Assembly: GCF_025997995.1 (NCBI RefSeq)
Contig: NZ_AP026683.1
Coordinates: 2,604,501-2,668,500 of the forward strand
DNA from: Sediminibacterium sp. TEGAF015
GTDB lineage: Bacteria > Bacteroidota > Bacteroidia > Chitinophagales > Chitinophagaceae
DNA length: 64,000 bases
Reading direction: 5' to 3'
A model generated the notes under the pieces. It was not told the DNA's origin. It ran no database searches and was given only the letters and a program-made list of their open reading frames with translations. Position 1 is the stretch's first letter, and the number at the start of each line of letters is the position of its first letter. Shown in pieces: positions 1-8,650 of this stretch. Both the position numbers and the translations under genes were made by a program.

Positions 1-1
1 T

Positions 2-1471
2 GTGGTGCTCAGCGAGTTATTGAATCCGGCGGCTGTAATCCCCCCGCCCCCCATAAAAGAATATACCACTTCTACAACAGCAACTACACCCGATACGGCC
101 ATAGCTGTTGGCTCCACTTGGGTGGGCGATTTAAACAACGATGGTACGGTACAAAGTCAGCGACGCGCTTCATTTAAAAAATGGTGGATGGGGTTAATGA
201 TTAATCAGGACCGTTCTGTGTTAGAAAAAATGACCTTATTCTGGCACAATCATTTTGCCACAGAAACCAATGATGTAAGCAATGCACAATATGTATATAG
301 ACATCATCAATTGTTGCGGTCAAATGCATTGGGAAATTTTAAAACACTAACCCGGGCTGTTACAGTTGACTCAGCCATGCTGGTCTATCTAAATGGTCAG
401 TTGAATACTAGAACAGCACCAGATGAAAACTATGGAAGAGAGTTACAGGAATTATTTTGCTGTGGTAAAGGACCTGATTCCTTGTATACAGAAGCTGATG
501 TAAAAGCAGCAGCAAGAGTATTAACAGGGTGGAGGAATAATAATACCACCATGACTGCGTACTTTGATTCAACCAGGCACGATACCAATCCCAAAGCCTT
601 TTCATCTTTTTATAATAATACGGTGATTGCAGGAAGAACGGGTGCTACCGCTGGTGATATAGAACTGGATGAGTTGCTGACGATGATTTTTAATGTGCAG
701 GAAGTAGCTAAATATGTTTGTCGCAGAATTTATCGATGGTTTCTTTACTATGATATAGATGCATCGGTGGAAACCAATATCATTACTCCGCTGGCCAATA
801 TTTTCAGAACTAATAATTATGAAATAAAGCCTGTGTTGCAGGCACTCTTGCAAAGTGAACATTTTTTTGATGTATTGTCTAGAGGATGTCAGATCAAGAG
901 CCCGGTAGATTTAGTAGTGGGAATGTGCAGAGAGTTTCCCATGGCGTTTCCGCCAGCCAGTGATTATATTACTAACTATGCACACTGGAATTATATGGTA
1001 ACCTGGGTAAGTAATATGCAACAAAACATTGGAGATCCACCAGATGTGAGTGGATGGAAAGCCTATTACCAGGAGCCACAGTTTTATCAAATCTGGATCA
1101 ACAGTGATACTTTGCCTAAGCGTAATCAATTTACTGATACCATGATTGTAACGGGTTATAGTTTTGGTGGTAAAAGAATTCAGGTAGATGGATTGGCACT
1201 GGTTCAACAACTCAACACGCCCGCAGATCCGAATGCACTAATCAATCAATTGACCAGTTATTTGTACCGGATAGATTTATCAGGTGCTTCAAAGACACAA
1301 CTTAAACAAGATATATTATTAAGTGGACAAACCAGTGATCATTACTGGACAGATGCCTGGAATTTATACATCAGCAATCCAGGTAATACTGCTAATACCA
1401 CAACGGTAAGAAACAAAATCAGGGACTTGCTCAAATATTTACTGAACCTGGCAGAATACCAACTGGCCTAA
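2..1471 (+). CDS. DUF1800 family protein, 5'-truncated by the window edge
   Basis: The reading frame is already open at the first base, so the true start and part of the N-terminus lie upstream. The 489 visible residues carry the usual DUF1800 (PF08811) signatures: FWHNHFATE at residues 80-88, YGRELQELF at 144-152 and TEADVKAAARVLTGW at 163-177, then a C-terminal DVSGWKAY segment. The biochemical role of this family is not established. It is nearly always encoded beside a DUF1501 protein, and here the DUF1501 start follows after 10 bases, so the two are surely cotranscribed and probably act together in the envelope or outside the cell. The family assignment is firm; the function is unknown. 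Confidence 0.88.
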   Translation: MVLSELLNPAAVIPPPPIKEYTTSTTATTPDTAIAVGSTWVGDLNNDGTVQSQRRASFKKWWMGLMINQDRSVLEKMTLFWHNHFATETNDVSNAQYVYRHHQLLRSNALGNFKTLTRAVTVDSAMLVYLNGQLNTRTAPDENYGRELQELFCCGKGPDSLYTEADVKAAARVLTGWRNNNTTMTAYFDSTRHDTNPKAFSSFYNNTVIAGRTGATAGDIELDELLTMIFNVQEVAKYVCRRIYRWFLYYDIDASVETNIITPLANIFRTNNYEIKPVLQALLQSEHFFDVLSRGCQIKSPVDLVVGMCREFPMAFPPASDYITNYAHWNYMVTWVSNMQQNIGDPPDVSGWKAYYQEPQFYQIWINSDTLPKRNQFTDTMIVTGYSFGGKRIQVDGLALVQQLNTPADPNALINQLTSYLYRIDLSGASKTQLKQDILLSGQTSDHYWTDAWNLYISNPGNTANTTTVRNKIRDLLKYLLNLAEYQLA

Positions 1472-1481
1472 AACCCAAACT

Positions 1482-3056
1482 ATGAAAAGGAGAGACTTTT
1501 TAAAAAATACAGTGCCTGCAGGCATTTTACTGCCATCATTGGTGAGTGGGTTTTCGTTTAAAGTATTTGGTGCTTCTTCTGTTTTTGCGGCGGCATTGCA
1601 GATGCAGGCTGAAGAGAACGATCATATCCTGGTCATTATTCAGTTGAATGGCGGCAATGATGGATTAAATATGGTGGTTCCTCTTGAGAACTTTGCCAAC
1701 TATGCCAATGCAAGACCCAATATTTTTATCCCTGAAAACAAAGTATTGAAATTAACTGGTGTAGACAAAGCAGGGTTACATCCTTCTATGACTGGTTTAC
1801 AAAGTTTATACAACGAAGGGAAATTAAATATTATTCAATCAGTTGGATATCCACAGCCTAGTTTTTCGCATTTCAGGGCTACGGATATCTGGATGAGTGC
1901 CAGTGATTCCAACACAGTAGTCAATAGCGGATGGGCAGGAAGATATTTGGATTATCAGTATCCGAATTTTCCAACCGGCTATCCCAATGCAACCATGAAA
2001 GATCCATTGGCCATCCAAATTGGATCGGCTACTTCTTTAACGATGCAAGGTCCGGCTGTTAACATGGCCATGAGCATTAGCAATACTAGTAATTTTTATA
2101 ACCTGATTAACGGAGTGCAGGATCCTGCACCAGCAACTCCTGCAGGCAAAGAGCTAACATATATCAGACAGATAACGCAGCAAACACAACAGTATGCCAA
2201 TGTAATTAAAGATGCTGCCAGTAAAGTACCTACGCAGTCTACCTATCCAGCGAATAACAGTTTGGCTGATCAGTTAAAAATTGTAGCCAGATTAATTAAA
2301 GGTGGATTACAAACAAGAGTATACATGGTAAGTACAGGAGGATTTGATACCCATGCATCTCAGGTAAACAACGGAGATACAACTACTGGAACACATGCAA
2401 CATTACTGGGAAGAGTAAGTGATGCCATCAAAGCATTTCAAACTGATCTGGCATTTTTAGGCGTGGATGATAAAGTGGTAGGTATGACTTTCTCAGAATT
2501 TGGCCGACGAATTAGAAGCAATGCCAGCAGTGGTACAGACCATGGTGCTGCAGCCCCTGTATTTGTTTTTGGAAAGCAGGTGATTGGTGGCGTTACTGGC
2601 AATACCCCCAATTTTGGCGCCAGTGTAGGAGTAGGGGACAATGTTCCTTTCCAATATGATTTCCGATCTGTTTATTCTACCTTGTTAAGCAACTGGCTAT
2701 GTGTAGAAGATGCCGATTTGCAACAAATCATGTTGAAGAATTATCAGAATCTTCCTTTGGTAAGCGGTGCAGCCTGTAAGCGTCCTCAACCATTGGCCAC
2801 AGAACAATTGATCAGTAATTATCCGAATCCATTTACTTCCAGTACGGTCATTACCTTCAAAACAGCTGGCGGACATACATTAGTTCAAATCATCGATACC
2901 AGTGGTAGAGTTATTGCCGTATTAACAGATAAAGAGTATCCGGCAGGGACTTATACCGTTACATTCAATAGCGGATTTCTGCCAACAGGTGTGTATTATG
3001 CCCGTTTTCAGAACCTTTCTGTACAGCAAGTGCGACCCATGCTGAAAGTCAGGTAA
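1482..3056 (+). CDS. DUF1501 family secreted protein with T9SS C-terminal sorting domain
   Basis: This 524-residue protein belongs to DUF1501 (PF07394), a sulfatase/alkaline-phosphatase-like fold family of unknown activity. The N-terminus MKRRDFLKN followed by a hydrophobic stretch to about residue 38 resembles a twin-arginine signal. Family signatures seen are QLNGGNDGLNMVVP (about residues 54-67), GGFDTH in the middle and SEFGRRI further on. The last ~79 residues, starting near NYPNPF, form a beta-sandwich type-A T9SS sorting domain, ending in QVRPMLKVR. The predicted path is therefore export to the periplasm and then release or anchoring through T9SS. It pairs with the upstream DUF1800 gene. 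The Tat assignment is inference; a tatA gene lies at 25.6 kb. Confidence 0.9.
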   Translation: MKRRDFLKNTVPAGILLPSLVSGFSFKVFGASSVFAAALQMQAEENDHILVIIQLNGGNDGLNMVVPLENFANYANARPNIFIPENKVLKLTGVDKAGLHPSMTGLQSLYNEGKLNIIQSVGYPQPSFSHFRATDIWMSASDSNTVVNSGWAGRYLDYQYPNFPTGYPNATMKDPLAIQIGSATSLTMQGPAVNMAMSISNTSNFYNLINGVQDPAPATPAGKELTYIRQITQQTQQYANVIKDAASKVPTQSTYPANNSLADQLKIVARLIKGGLQTRVYMVSTGGFDTHASQVNNGDTTTGTHATLLGRVSDAIKAFQTDLAFLGVDDKVVGMTFSEFGRRIRSNASSGTDHGAAAPVFVFGKQVIGGVTGNTPNFGASVGVGDNVPFQYDFRSVYSTLLSNWLCVEDADLQQIMLKNYQNLPLVSGAACKRPQPLATEQLISNYPNPFTSSTVITFKTAGGHTLVQIIDTSGRVIAVLTDKEYPAGTYTVTFNSGFLPTGVYYARFQNLSVQQVRPMLKVR

Positions 3057-3109
3057 AAATCCCCCAGAAAAAAATTGCAACAATGATGTAAAAATATCAT
3101 TGACTCTCT

Positions 3110-3117
3110 TATATTTG
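3110..3117 (+). promoter_or_regulatory. Bacteroidota -7 promoter element for the TonB receptor gene
   Basis: TATATTTG matches the Bacteroidota housekeeping -7 consensus TAnnTTTG exactly and sits 25 bases before the receptor ATG. No convincing TTG (-33) element lies at the usual distance. It suggests the receptor has its own transcription start separate from the DUF1800/DUF1501 pair. Confidence 0.5.
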
Positions 3118-3142
3118 CAACAAAGTAGCAAAAAATAAGAAT

Positions 3143-5536
3143 ATGAAGTCATTGGTATTGAGTTTGTTTTTATGCAGTTGGATTACAGCTGCCGCTTTTG
3201 CGAATGGCTCCATCAGAGGTAAAGTGACTGACGCAAGCAACGGGAAATCCTTGGTAGGGGCATCCGTTTATTTACATGAATTAAGAACAGGAACAGTAAC
3301 GGGAGCTGATGGTATGTATCAGACCGCTGAGATTCCATCAGGTACTTATTTAATGGAAGTAAGTTTCATGGGTTATAGTACTTATTTTAAAACAGTGCGA
3401 GTTGATAAAACACAGGAAATAAATATAGTATTAAAACCATCTGTGGTAGAACATGAAGCAGTAACCGTTACAGGTGTGGCTTCTGCCATTCGCCTTAGTC
3501 AAAATCCACAGGCCATTTCAGTAGTTAAGAAAACTGATTTACAGCGAAGCAGTGGCACGAATATCATTGACGCTTTGAGTAGAATTGTACCTGGTGTAGG
3601 CGCATTGAGTACAGGGCCCGCAGTGAGTAAACCAATCATTAGAGGATTGGGATACAACCGAGTAATCACGATTAATGACGGGGTTCGCCAGGAAGGACAA
3701 CAATGGGGAGACGAACATGGAATTGAAATTGATGAAGCCAGTGTTCAGAGAGTGGAAGTTTTAAAAGGACCTGCTTCTTTATTATATGGTAGTGATGGAA
3801 TGGGTGGGGTAATTAATATTATTTCGAATGTGCCAGTAGAAAGAGGTATTATGAAAGCCAACTACCATGTGGCCACCAATAGCAATAATGGACTCATTAG
3901 TAATCATCTAAACTGGTCTGGACATACTATGAATGGTTTCAATTGGAATTTGTATGGGTCTTTCAAAAATGCGCATGCGTATCAGAATAAATATGATGGC
4001 AGAGTGTTGGGCAGTCAATTTAATGAAAGAAATTTCGGAGGATATATTGGCGTGAACAAGAAATGGGGATATAGTCATTTATTGGTTAGCAATTTCAATC
4101 AAAACTTTGGTATGATTGAAGGAGATAGAGATGATGCAACTGGTAAATTTATTTTGTTTGCAGGATCTGCTTTGGAAAGGATTGCTACTGAGGCAGATTT
4201 AAAAGACAGGAAGGCGCAAGCTCCTTCACAAGGGATCAATCACTTTAAAATTGCGCTCGATAATAATATTGCATGGGGCAGCGGAAGATTACAGTTGAAT
4301 GTAGGCTTTCAGCGCAATCAGCGAAAAGAATTTGGAGACCCTGAAGCCCCTGGTATTCCTGAATTGTACTTTGATTTAAAAACAGTAAACTATAATGTGC
4401 AATATCATTTTGCTGAGAAGAATGGTTGGAAAACTAGTATGGGGATCAATGGTATGCAACAGCAAAATCAAAACAAAGCAGACGAAGTTTTGATTCCGGA
4501 ATACAGGTTATTTGATGCAGGCGCATTTGTGTATACTCGCAAAACTTTCAATGAAAAATTGACATTGAGTGGAGGTGTGAGAGCCGATTACAGAAAGCTG
4601 AATGCAGATGGTTTTACTGAAGGAACTGAAGTAAAGTTTGAGCGCTTTAGCAGAAACTTCAATAATATGAGTGGTTCAGTCGGCCTTAGCTATAATGCCT
4701 CTGAGAATGTAACATTGAAGGCCAATGTATCTAGAGGATACAGGGCTCCATCAGTAACAGAATTAGCGAGTAACGGGGCTCATGAAGGAACCAATCGATA
4801 TGAATACGGTGATAAGGATTTAAAAAATGAAACATCTTTTCAAGTAGATGCAGGCGTTGAAGTAAGAACACAGCACTTTAGTTTTCAAGTAAGTGCTTTC
4901 TACAATAGTATTAGCAATTATATATTCTACTCTAAGTTGAATAGTGTATTGGGTGGCGATTCATTGGTAAATAAAGATGGAGAAGATTTGATGGCGTTCC
5001 GATTCAAACAAAGTGCAGCCCGCTTATATGGATTTGAATCTAAAATTGATATCCATCCGCACCCATTAGATTGGTTACACTTAGCAAGTAGTTTTTCTGT
5101 AGTTGCCGGAAGATTTAATGAAAGTTTTGAAGGGGTGAATCGTTTGCCCTTTATTCCCCCAGCAAGATGGACAACTGAGTTGAGGGGTGATTTTGCAAAA
5201 GCTGCAAACGGTTCTTTAAAAAACTTCTACTTGAAATTAGAATTAGATAGAGTATTTGCACAGAATAATATTTTCTCTGCATACAATACAGAAACAGTTA
5301 CACCAGCTTTTAGCTTATTAAATTTTGGAATTGGCGCAGATGTACAGCGCAAGGGAAAAACCTTGTTTACCATTCACGCAGCAGCGAATAATATTGCAGA
5401 TGTTGCGTATCAAAACCATTTAAGCAGATTAAAATATACCTCTGAAAATATGGTTACGGGTCGTATGGGAGTATTTAATATGGGTCGAAATTTTACCCTC
5501 CGATTGCATGTTCCTTTAGAATGGAAACTAAAATAG
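3143..5536 (+). CDS. TonB-dependent outer-membrane receptor with carboxypeptidase-like N-terminal domain
   Basis: This 797-residue protein has a signal peptide (about residues 1-20, ending AFANG), then a carboxypeptidase-regulatory-like beta-sandwich (about 22-100) ending in the plug-proximal TVTGVAS segment. A TonB plug follows, with VPGVGALSTGPAVSKPIIRG and VEVLKGPASLLYGSDGMGGVINI-type motifs, and then a 22-strand-type barrel ending in an aromatic/basic tail. It would take up a ligand using TonB energy. The ligand cannot be read from sequence. No SusD-like partner is adjacent, so a glycan utilisation role is less likely than a metal, siderophore or cofactor role. A strong terminator follows the gene. 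Confidence 0.9.
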   Translation: MKSLVLSLFLCSWITAAAFANGSIRGKVTDASNGKSLVGASVYLHELRTGTVTGADGMYQTAEIPSGTYLMEVSFMGYSTYFKTVRVDKTQEINIVLKPSVVEHEAVTVTGVASAIRLSQNPQAISVVKKTDLQRSSGTNIIDALSRIVPGVGALSTGPAVSKPIIRGLGYNRVITINDGVRQEGQQWGDEHGIEIDEASVQRVEVLKGPASLLYGSDGMGGVINIISNVPVERGIMKANYHVATNSNNGLISNHLNWSGHTMNGFNWNLYGSFKNAHAYQNKYDGRVLGSQFNERNFGGYIGVNKKWGYSHLLVSNFNQNFGMIEGDRDDATGKFILFAGSALERIATEADLKDRKAQAPSQGINHFKIALDNNIAWGSGRLQLNVGFQRNQRKEFGDPEAPGIPELYFDLKTVNYNVQYHFAEKNGWKTSMGINGMQQQNQNKADEVLIPEYRLFDAGAFVYTRKTFNEKLTLSGGVRADYRKLNADGFTEGTEVKFERFSRNFNNMSGSVGLSYNASENVTLKANVSRGYRAPSVTELASNGAHEGTNRYEYGDKDLKNETSFQVDAGVEVRTQHFSFQVSAFYNSISNYIFYSKLNSVLGGDSLVNKDGEDLMAFRFKQSAARLYGFESKIDIHPHPLDWLHLASSFSVVAGRFNESFEGVNRLPFIPPARWTTELRGDFAKAANGSLKNFYLKLELDRVFAQNNIFSAYNTETVTPAFSLLNFGIGADVQRKGKTLFTIHAAANNIADVAYQNHLSRLKYTSENMVTGRMGVFNMGRNFTLRLHVPLEWKLK

Positions 5537-5567
5537 TTTCATTTGGTTTGTTTAGATTTAGAAGATG

Positions 5568-5593
5568 CGCACCCCGAAGGGGTGCGTTTTTTT
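5568..5593 (+). terminator. Rho-independent terminator after the TonB receptor
   Basis: A perfect 8-base stem CGCACCCC/GGGGTGCG (5568-5575 and 5579-5586) with a GAA loop is followed by seven T residues. It ends transcription from the left and overlaps the last bases of the convergent repeat-protein gene. Confidence 0.85.
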
Positions 5594-7562
5594 ATCTAAA
5601 TGGACTTTCAAGAATCCAATTTGAACCATCGCTAAAAACAACTAGTGAGAAATTAGCATCAAATGAAAATGCACCCCAGCCAAAACCACTTATTGTCTGA
5701 GAACTTGTAGTTAATATATTCCCTTTGATGTCAACAGATGGGCTAGTTCTATTTGCTATCACATATCGTTGCCCGGCTCTTGTTGTTGCATCGGGTAATG
5801 TGATTTGAGCAGTGCTACTAGTAACTTTTAAATAATAATGGTTATCGCCTAGAGTAATATCTCCTGTTATTGTATTATAAGCAAATTTGGCACCAGTGCC
5901 ATTTATTCTTCCACCAGCCGTAATTGATCCTGTTGCTGTTAAAGCACCTGTAGCATTGACCAAAACATTAGAAGTTCCTCCAATCAAAACTGAATTAATA
6001 GTATTATTTGTTGCATCACTTCCAATTGCAACACTGTTTTGTTGACTTGCTGTTGCATTTTTTCCAATAGCGATTCCGTTTTCTCCTGATGATGTAGTAT
6101 TGTCTCCTATTGCAATAGTATATACGTTTGTGGTTGTTGCAGGTGAACCAATCGATATGGAATTTAAAGAATTAGCTGATGCTGTATTGCCAATCACAAT
6201 TCCATTAATATTGCTTGCTGAAGAATTTCGTCCAATTGCAACAGAGTTATTACCTGTTACAGTGGCATTAATTCCAACGGCAACAGCCTCTTGAGCGCTG
6301 GTAGTAACATCTGCACGAAATCCAATTCCAACATTTCCATTGTTTGTTGTGCTTCTTAATGCTTCCCAGCCAACTGCTGTATTATTAGATGTTGTAGTAT
6401 TCGCACTTAAACTATTTTGTCCTACAGCTGTGTTTGCATTTCCTGTCGTATTTGCAGTTAATGCAAAATGTCCAATTCCTGTATTGTTTGAACCACCATT
6501 TGCAAAAAGGGCCGACTTTCCAACAGCTGTATTGTTAGATGTTGTAGTATTTGAATTCAAGGCAGCTTGGCCTACAGCTGTATTGCTAGTTCCGGTACTA
6601 TTAAATGTCAATGCTCCTTGTCCAATCCCTGTATTATTATCGCCACTTAGATTTGCTGATAGTGCCCCTTGACCTATACCAGTATTATCTAAACCAGAGT
6701 TATTTGAGGTTAAAGCTAGAGCGCCAAATGCTGAGTTTCTTAAACCGCTATTTGTATTTGCTTTTAAAGCTTGTGAACCAAATGCAGTAATATAGCTTGA
6801 ATTATTAGTGGTTGAATTTGTTTCAAATCCAAAACTAGTATTTCCAACATTCGCATCAGGATGTATTTGTCCTGAAAATGTATTATTCACTCTAAATCTC
6901 AAAGCAACAGCATCTGTCGTTCCTAGAAAATTATTTGAAACGTTAAGTCCGGAGTTGCCTACAATATTCCAACTGGATGTTGAAGTAGCAATGCTATTAG
7001 CTGAATACCATTGGGATGCTGAAGTGGCGTAGAATTCTGCATACGAGTTCGCAGGAACGCTAGAGAATGCAGCGTTTGTACCTAATGTATTTATTTGTGC
7101 ACTTGAAGCTGGATAAACATTTATAGGGTTTGCACCTCTATTGATAATGGTTACTTGCCTTCCAGACTGTGCAACTGGTAAAGTAACAGCTGATGATGCA
7201 GCTGCAGTTGTTATAACATTTATATCGTTAGTAAGATTGAGACTTCCTTGGCTATTTGCTCCTGCTGTTAGCCCTGTTGGAGTGTTTGTGTAATAAATGG
7301 CTGGTGTATTTATAGTTGGTGAATTAAGAGTTAGTCCGGCAACAGTTGTAGTTGTACTACCTAACGATATGCTTGTTGATCCTAAAGTAAATGAGCCATT
7401 ACTTGTCAGTTTTGCATTACTTACTGCACCATCAGCAATTTTAGCAGAAGTAATGGCATCATTTGCAATGGTTGTTGCATAAGAACCAGGGGCATTGATA
7501 ACGTCTCCTGTTAGTTGCCCAAAGTTGGAAGCTAATAATGTTCCAGATACATCAGTTCCCAA
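5592..7562 (-). CDS. 3' part of interrupted giant surface repeat protein (YadA-head-like repeats)
   Basis: The 656 codons continue the same frame as the gene at 7653-10268. The first codon here is TTG, which in the repeat copies is simply the Leu of IPLGTDVSG, so this is not a natural start. The frame is open from 7652, directly after the TAG at 7653-7655. Content: the end of a 140-residue repeat, a beta-rich linker, then about residues 240-535 of short repeats of the type NTAVGxxAL / GIAIGxxA, as in trimeric autotransporter heads (YadA/Hep_Hag). The last ~75 residues form a conserved-looking cap ending NWILESPFR. No YadA membrane anchor, S74 chaperone or T9SS signal is visible. It is expressed only if the stop is read through, reverted or is a sequence error. 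Confidence 0.75.
   Translation of the reverse strand: MGTDVSGTLLASNFGQLTGDVINAPGSYATTIANDAITSAKIADGAVSNAKLTSNGSFTLGSTSISLGSTTTTVAGLTLNSPTINTPAIYYTNTPTGLTAGANSQGSLNLTNDINVITTAAASSAVTLPVAQSGRQVTIINRGANPINVYPASSAQINTLGTNAAFSSVPANSYAEFYATSASQWYSANSIATSTSSWNIVGNSGLNVSNNFLGTTDAVALRFRVNNTFSGQIHPDANVGNTSFGFETNSTTNNSSYITAFGSQALKANTNSGLRNSAFGALALTSNNSGLDNTGIGQGALSANLSGDNNTGIGQGALTFNSTGTSNTAVGQAALNSNTTTSNNTAVGKSALFANGGSNNTGIGHFALTANTTGNANTAVGQNSLSANTTTSNNTAVGWEALRSTTNNGNVGIGFRADVTTSAQEAVAVGINATVTGNNSVAIGRNSSASNINGIVIGNTASANSLNSISIGSPATTTNVYTIAIGDNTTSSGENGIAIGKNATASQQNSVAIGSDATNNTINSVLIGGTSNVLVNATGALTATGSITAGGRINGTGAKFAYNTITGDITLGDNHYYLKVTSSTAQITLPDATTRAGQRYVIANRTSPSVDIKGNILTTSSQTISGFGWGAFSFDANFSLVVFSDGSNWILESPFR
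5955..6845 (-). repeat. YadA-head-like short peptide repeats
   Basis: The encoded protein repeats motifs such as SNNTAVGKSAL, DNTGIGQGAL and ENGIAIGKNA about every 14-24 residues. In known trimeric adhesins this pattern forms a left-handed parallel beta-roll. The DNA copies are diverged enough not to be an array of identical repeats. Confidence 0.7.
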
Positions 7563-8650
7563 TGGAATTGTTGTATTAAAACTTGGAGTAGATCCACTCC
7601 ATTTGCTGTAACCTGTGCCAGAAATTGCTGCTTGCTTATTATTGAAATTAATCTAATCAGTACTAGTTAATAAACCTCTATTTGAAGCAGATGAACTAGG
7701 AAGATTAAAGGTATGCGTTGAACCTGTAGATGTTATTCCAAAATCAGTTCCAGATGAGCCGGTTGCAAAACTTTGTGATGATCCAAGATTTATTGCAAGT
7801 CCATTTAGTGATATTGAACTGTTAGCAAGTTTTGCGTTCGTTACTGCGTTGTCAGCAATTTTTGTGGTAGTAATTGCATTATTACTTATTGTTGTTGCAT
7901 AAGATCCGCTAACATTCGTTACATCTCCTGTAAGTGCACCAAAGTTTGCCGCTAATAAAGTTCCTGAAACGTCAGTTCCCAATGGAATTGTTGTATTAAA
8001 ACTTGGAGTAGATCCACTCCATTTGCTGTAACCTGTGCCAGAAATTGCTGCTTGCTTATTATTGAAATTAATCCAATCAGTACTAGTTAATAAACCTCTA
8101 TTTGAAGCAGATGAACTAGGAAGATTGAACGTATGTGTTGATCCAATTGAGCTGATATTAAAATCAGAGCCTCCAGAACCTGCTAATAAGGTTTGAGAAG
8201 AGCCAAGCTCAACTGGTAATCCATTAATAGTAATTGATTTATTTATCAATTTAGCATTCGAAACTGCACCATCAGCAATTTTAGTAGTAGTAATTGCATT
8301 ATTTATAATTGTTGTTGTATAAGAACCTGGTGTATTGGTAACGTCTCCTGTTAGCTGGCCAAAATTTGCAGCTAATAATGTTCCTGATACATCTGAGCCT
8401 AAAGGAATCTGATTATTAAAACTGATGGCAGAACCGTTCCACTTCCCATAGCCTATTCCACTTATTGCTACTTGTTTATTATTGAAAGTAGACCAATCAG
8501 AGCTTGAAAGTAATCCTCTTGCACTGGCCGAAGCTGTTGGGAAATTAAATGTATGATTTGTTCCAGAAGAAATGATATTAAAGTCGGTGCCGATAATGCC
8601 GCTTGAAAAAGTTTGATTGCTTGATAAGGATAAGCCATTTAAAGTTGTAG
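7360..8650 (-). repeat. Tandem 420-base (140-codon) coding repeats
   Basis: Units at about 7561-7980, 7981-8400 and a diverged partial 8401-8650 repeat with a 420-base period; a further partial unit runs down to about 7360. The block 7552-7706 matches 7972-8126 over 155 bases with one difference, at 7654 (T) versus 8074 (C). The unit encodes a beta-rich module with landmarks NFNNKQAAISG, GTDVSGTLLA, ITTTKIAD and STHTFNLPSSSASNRGLL. More distant copies exist upstream, near 8770-8960 and 9480-9660. Confidence 0.85.

Noticed and set aside
6100-6672. Long open frames on the plus strand opposite the giant repeat gene (also 8776-8985 and 9067-9684)
   Set aside because: They mirror the repetitive low-complexity coding strand, have no signal or domain and repeat with the units; composition shadows.
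5955-6845. Repeat array considered as CRISPR
   Set aside because: Repeats are coding, diverged, of variable spacing and match adhesin head motifs; no cas genes are present.
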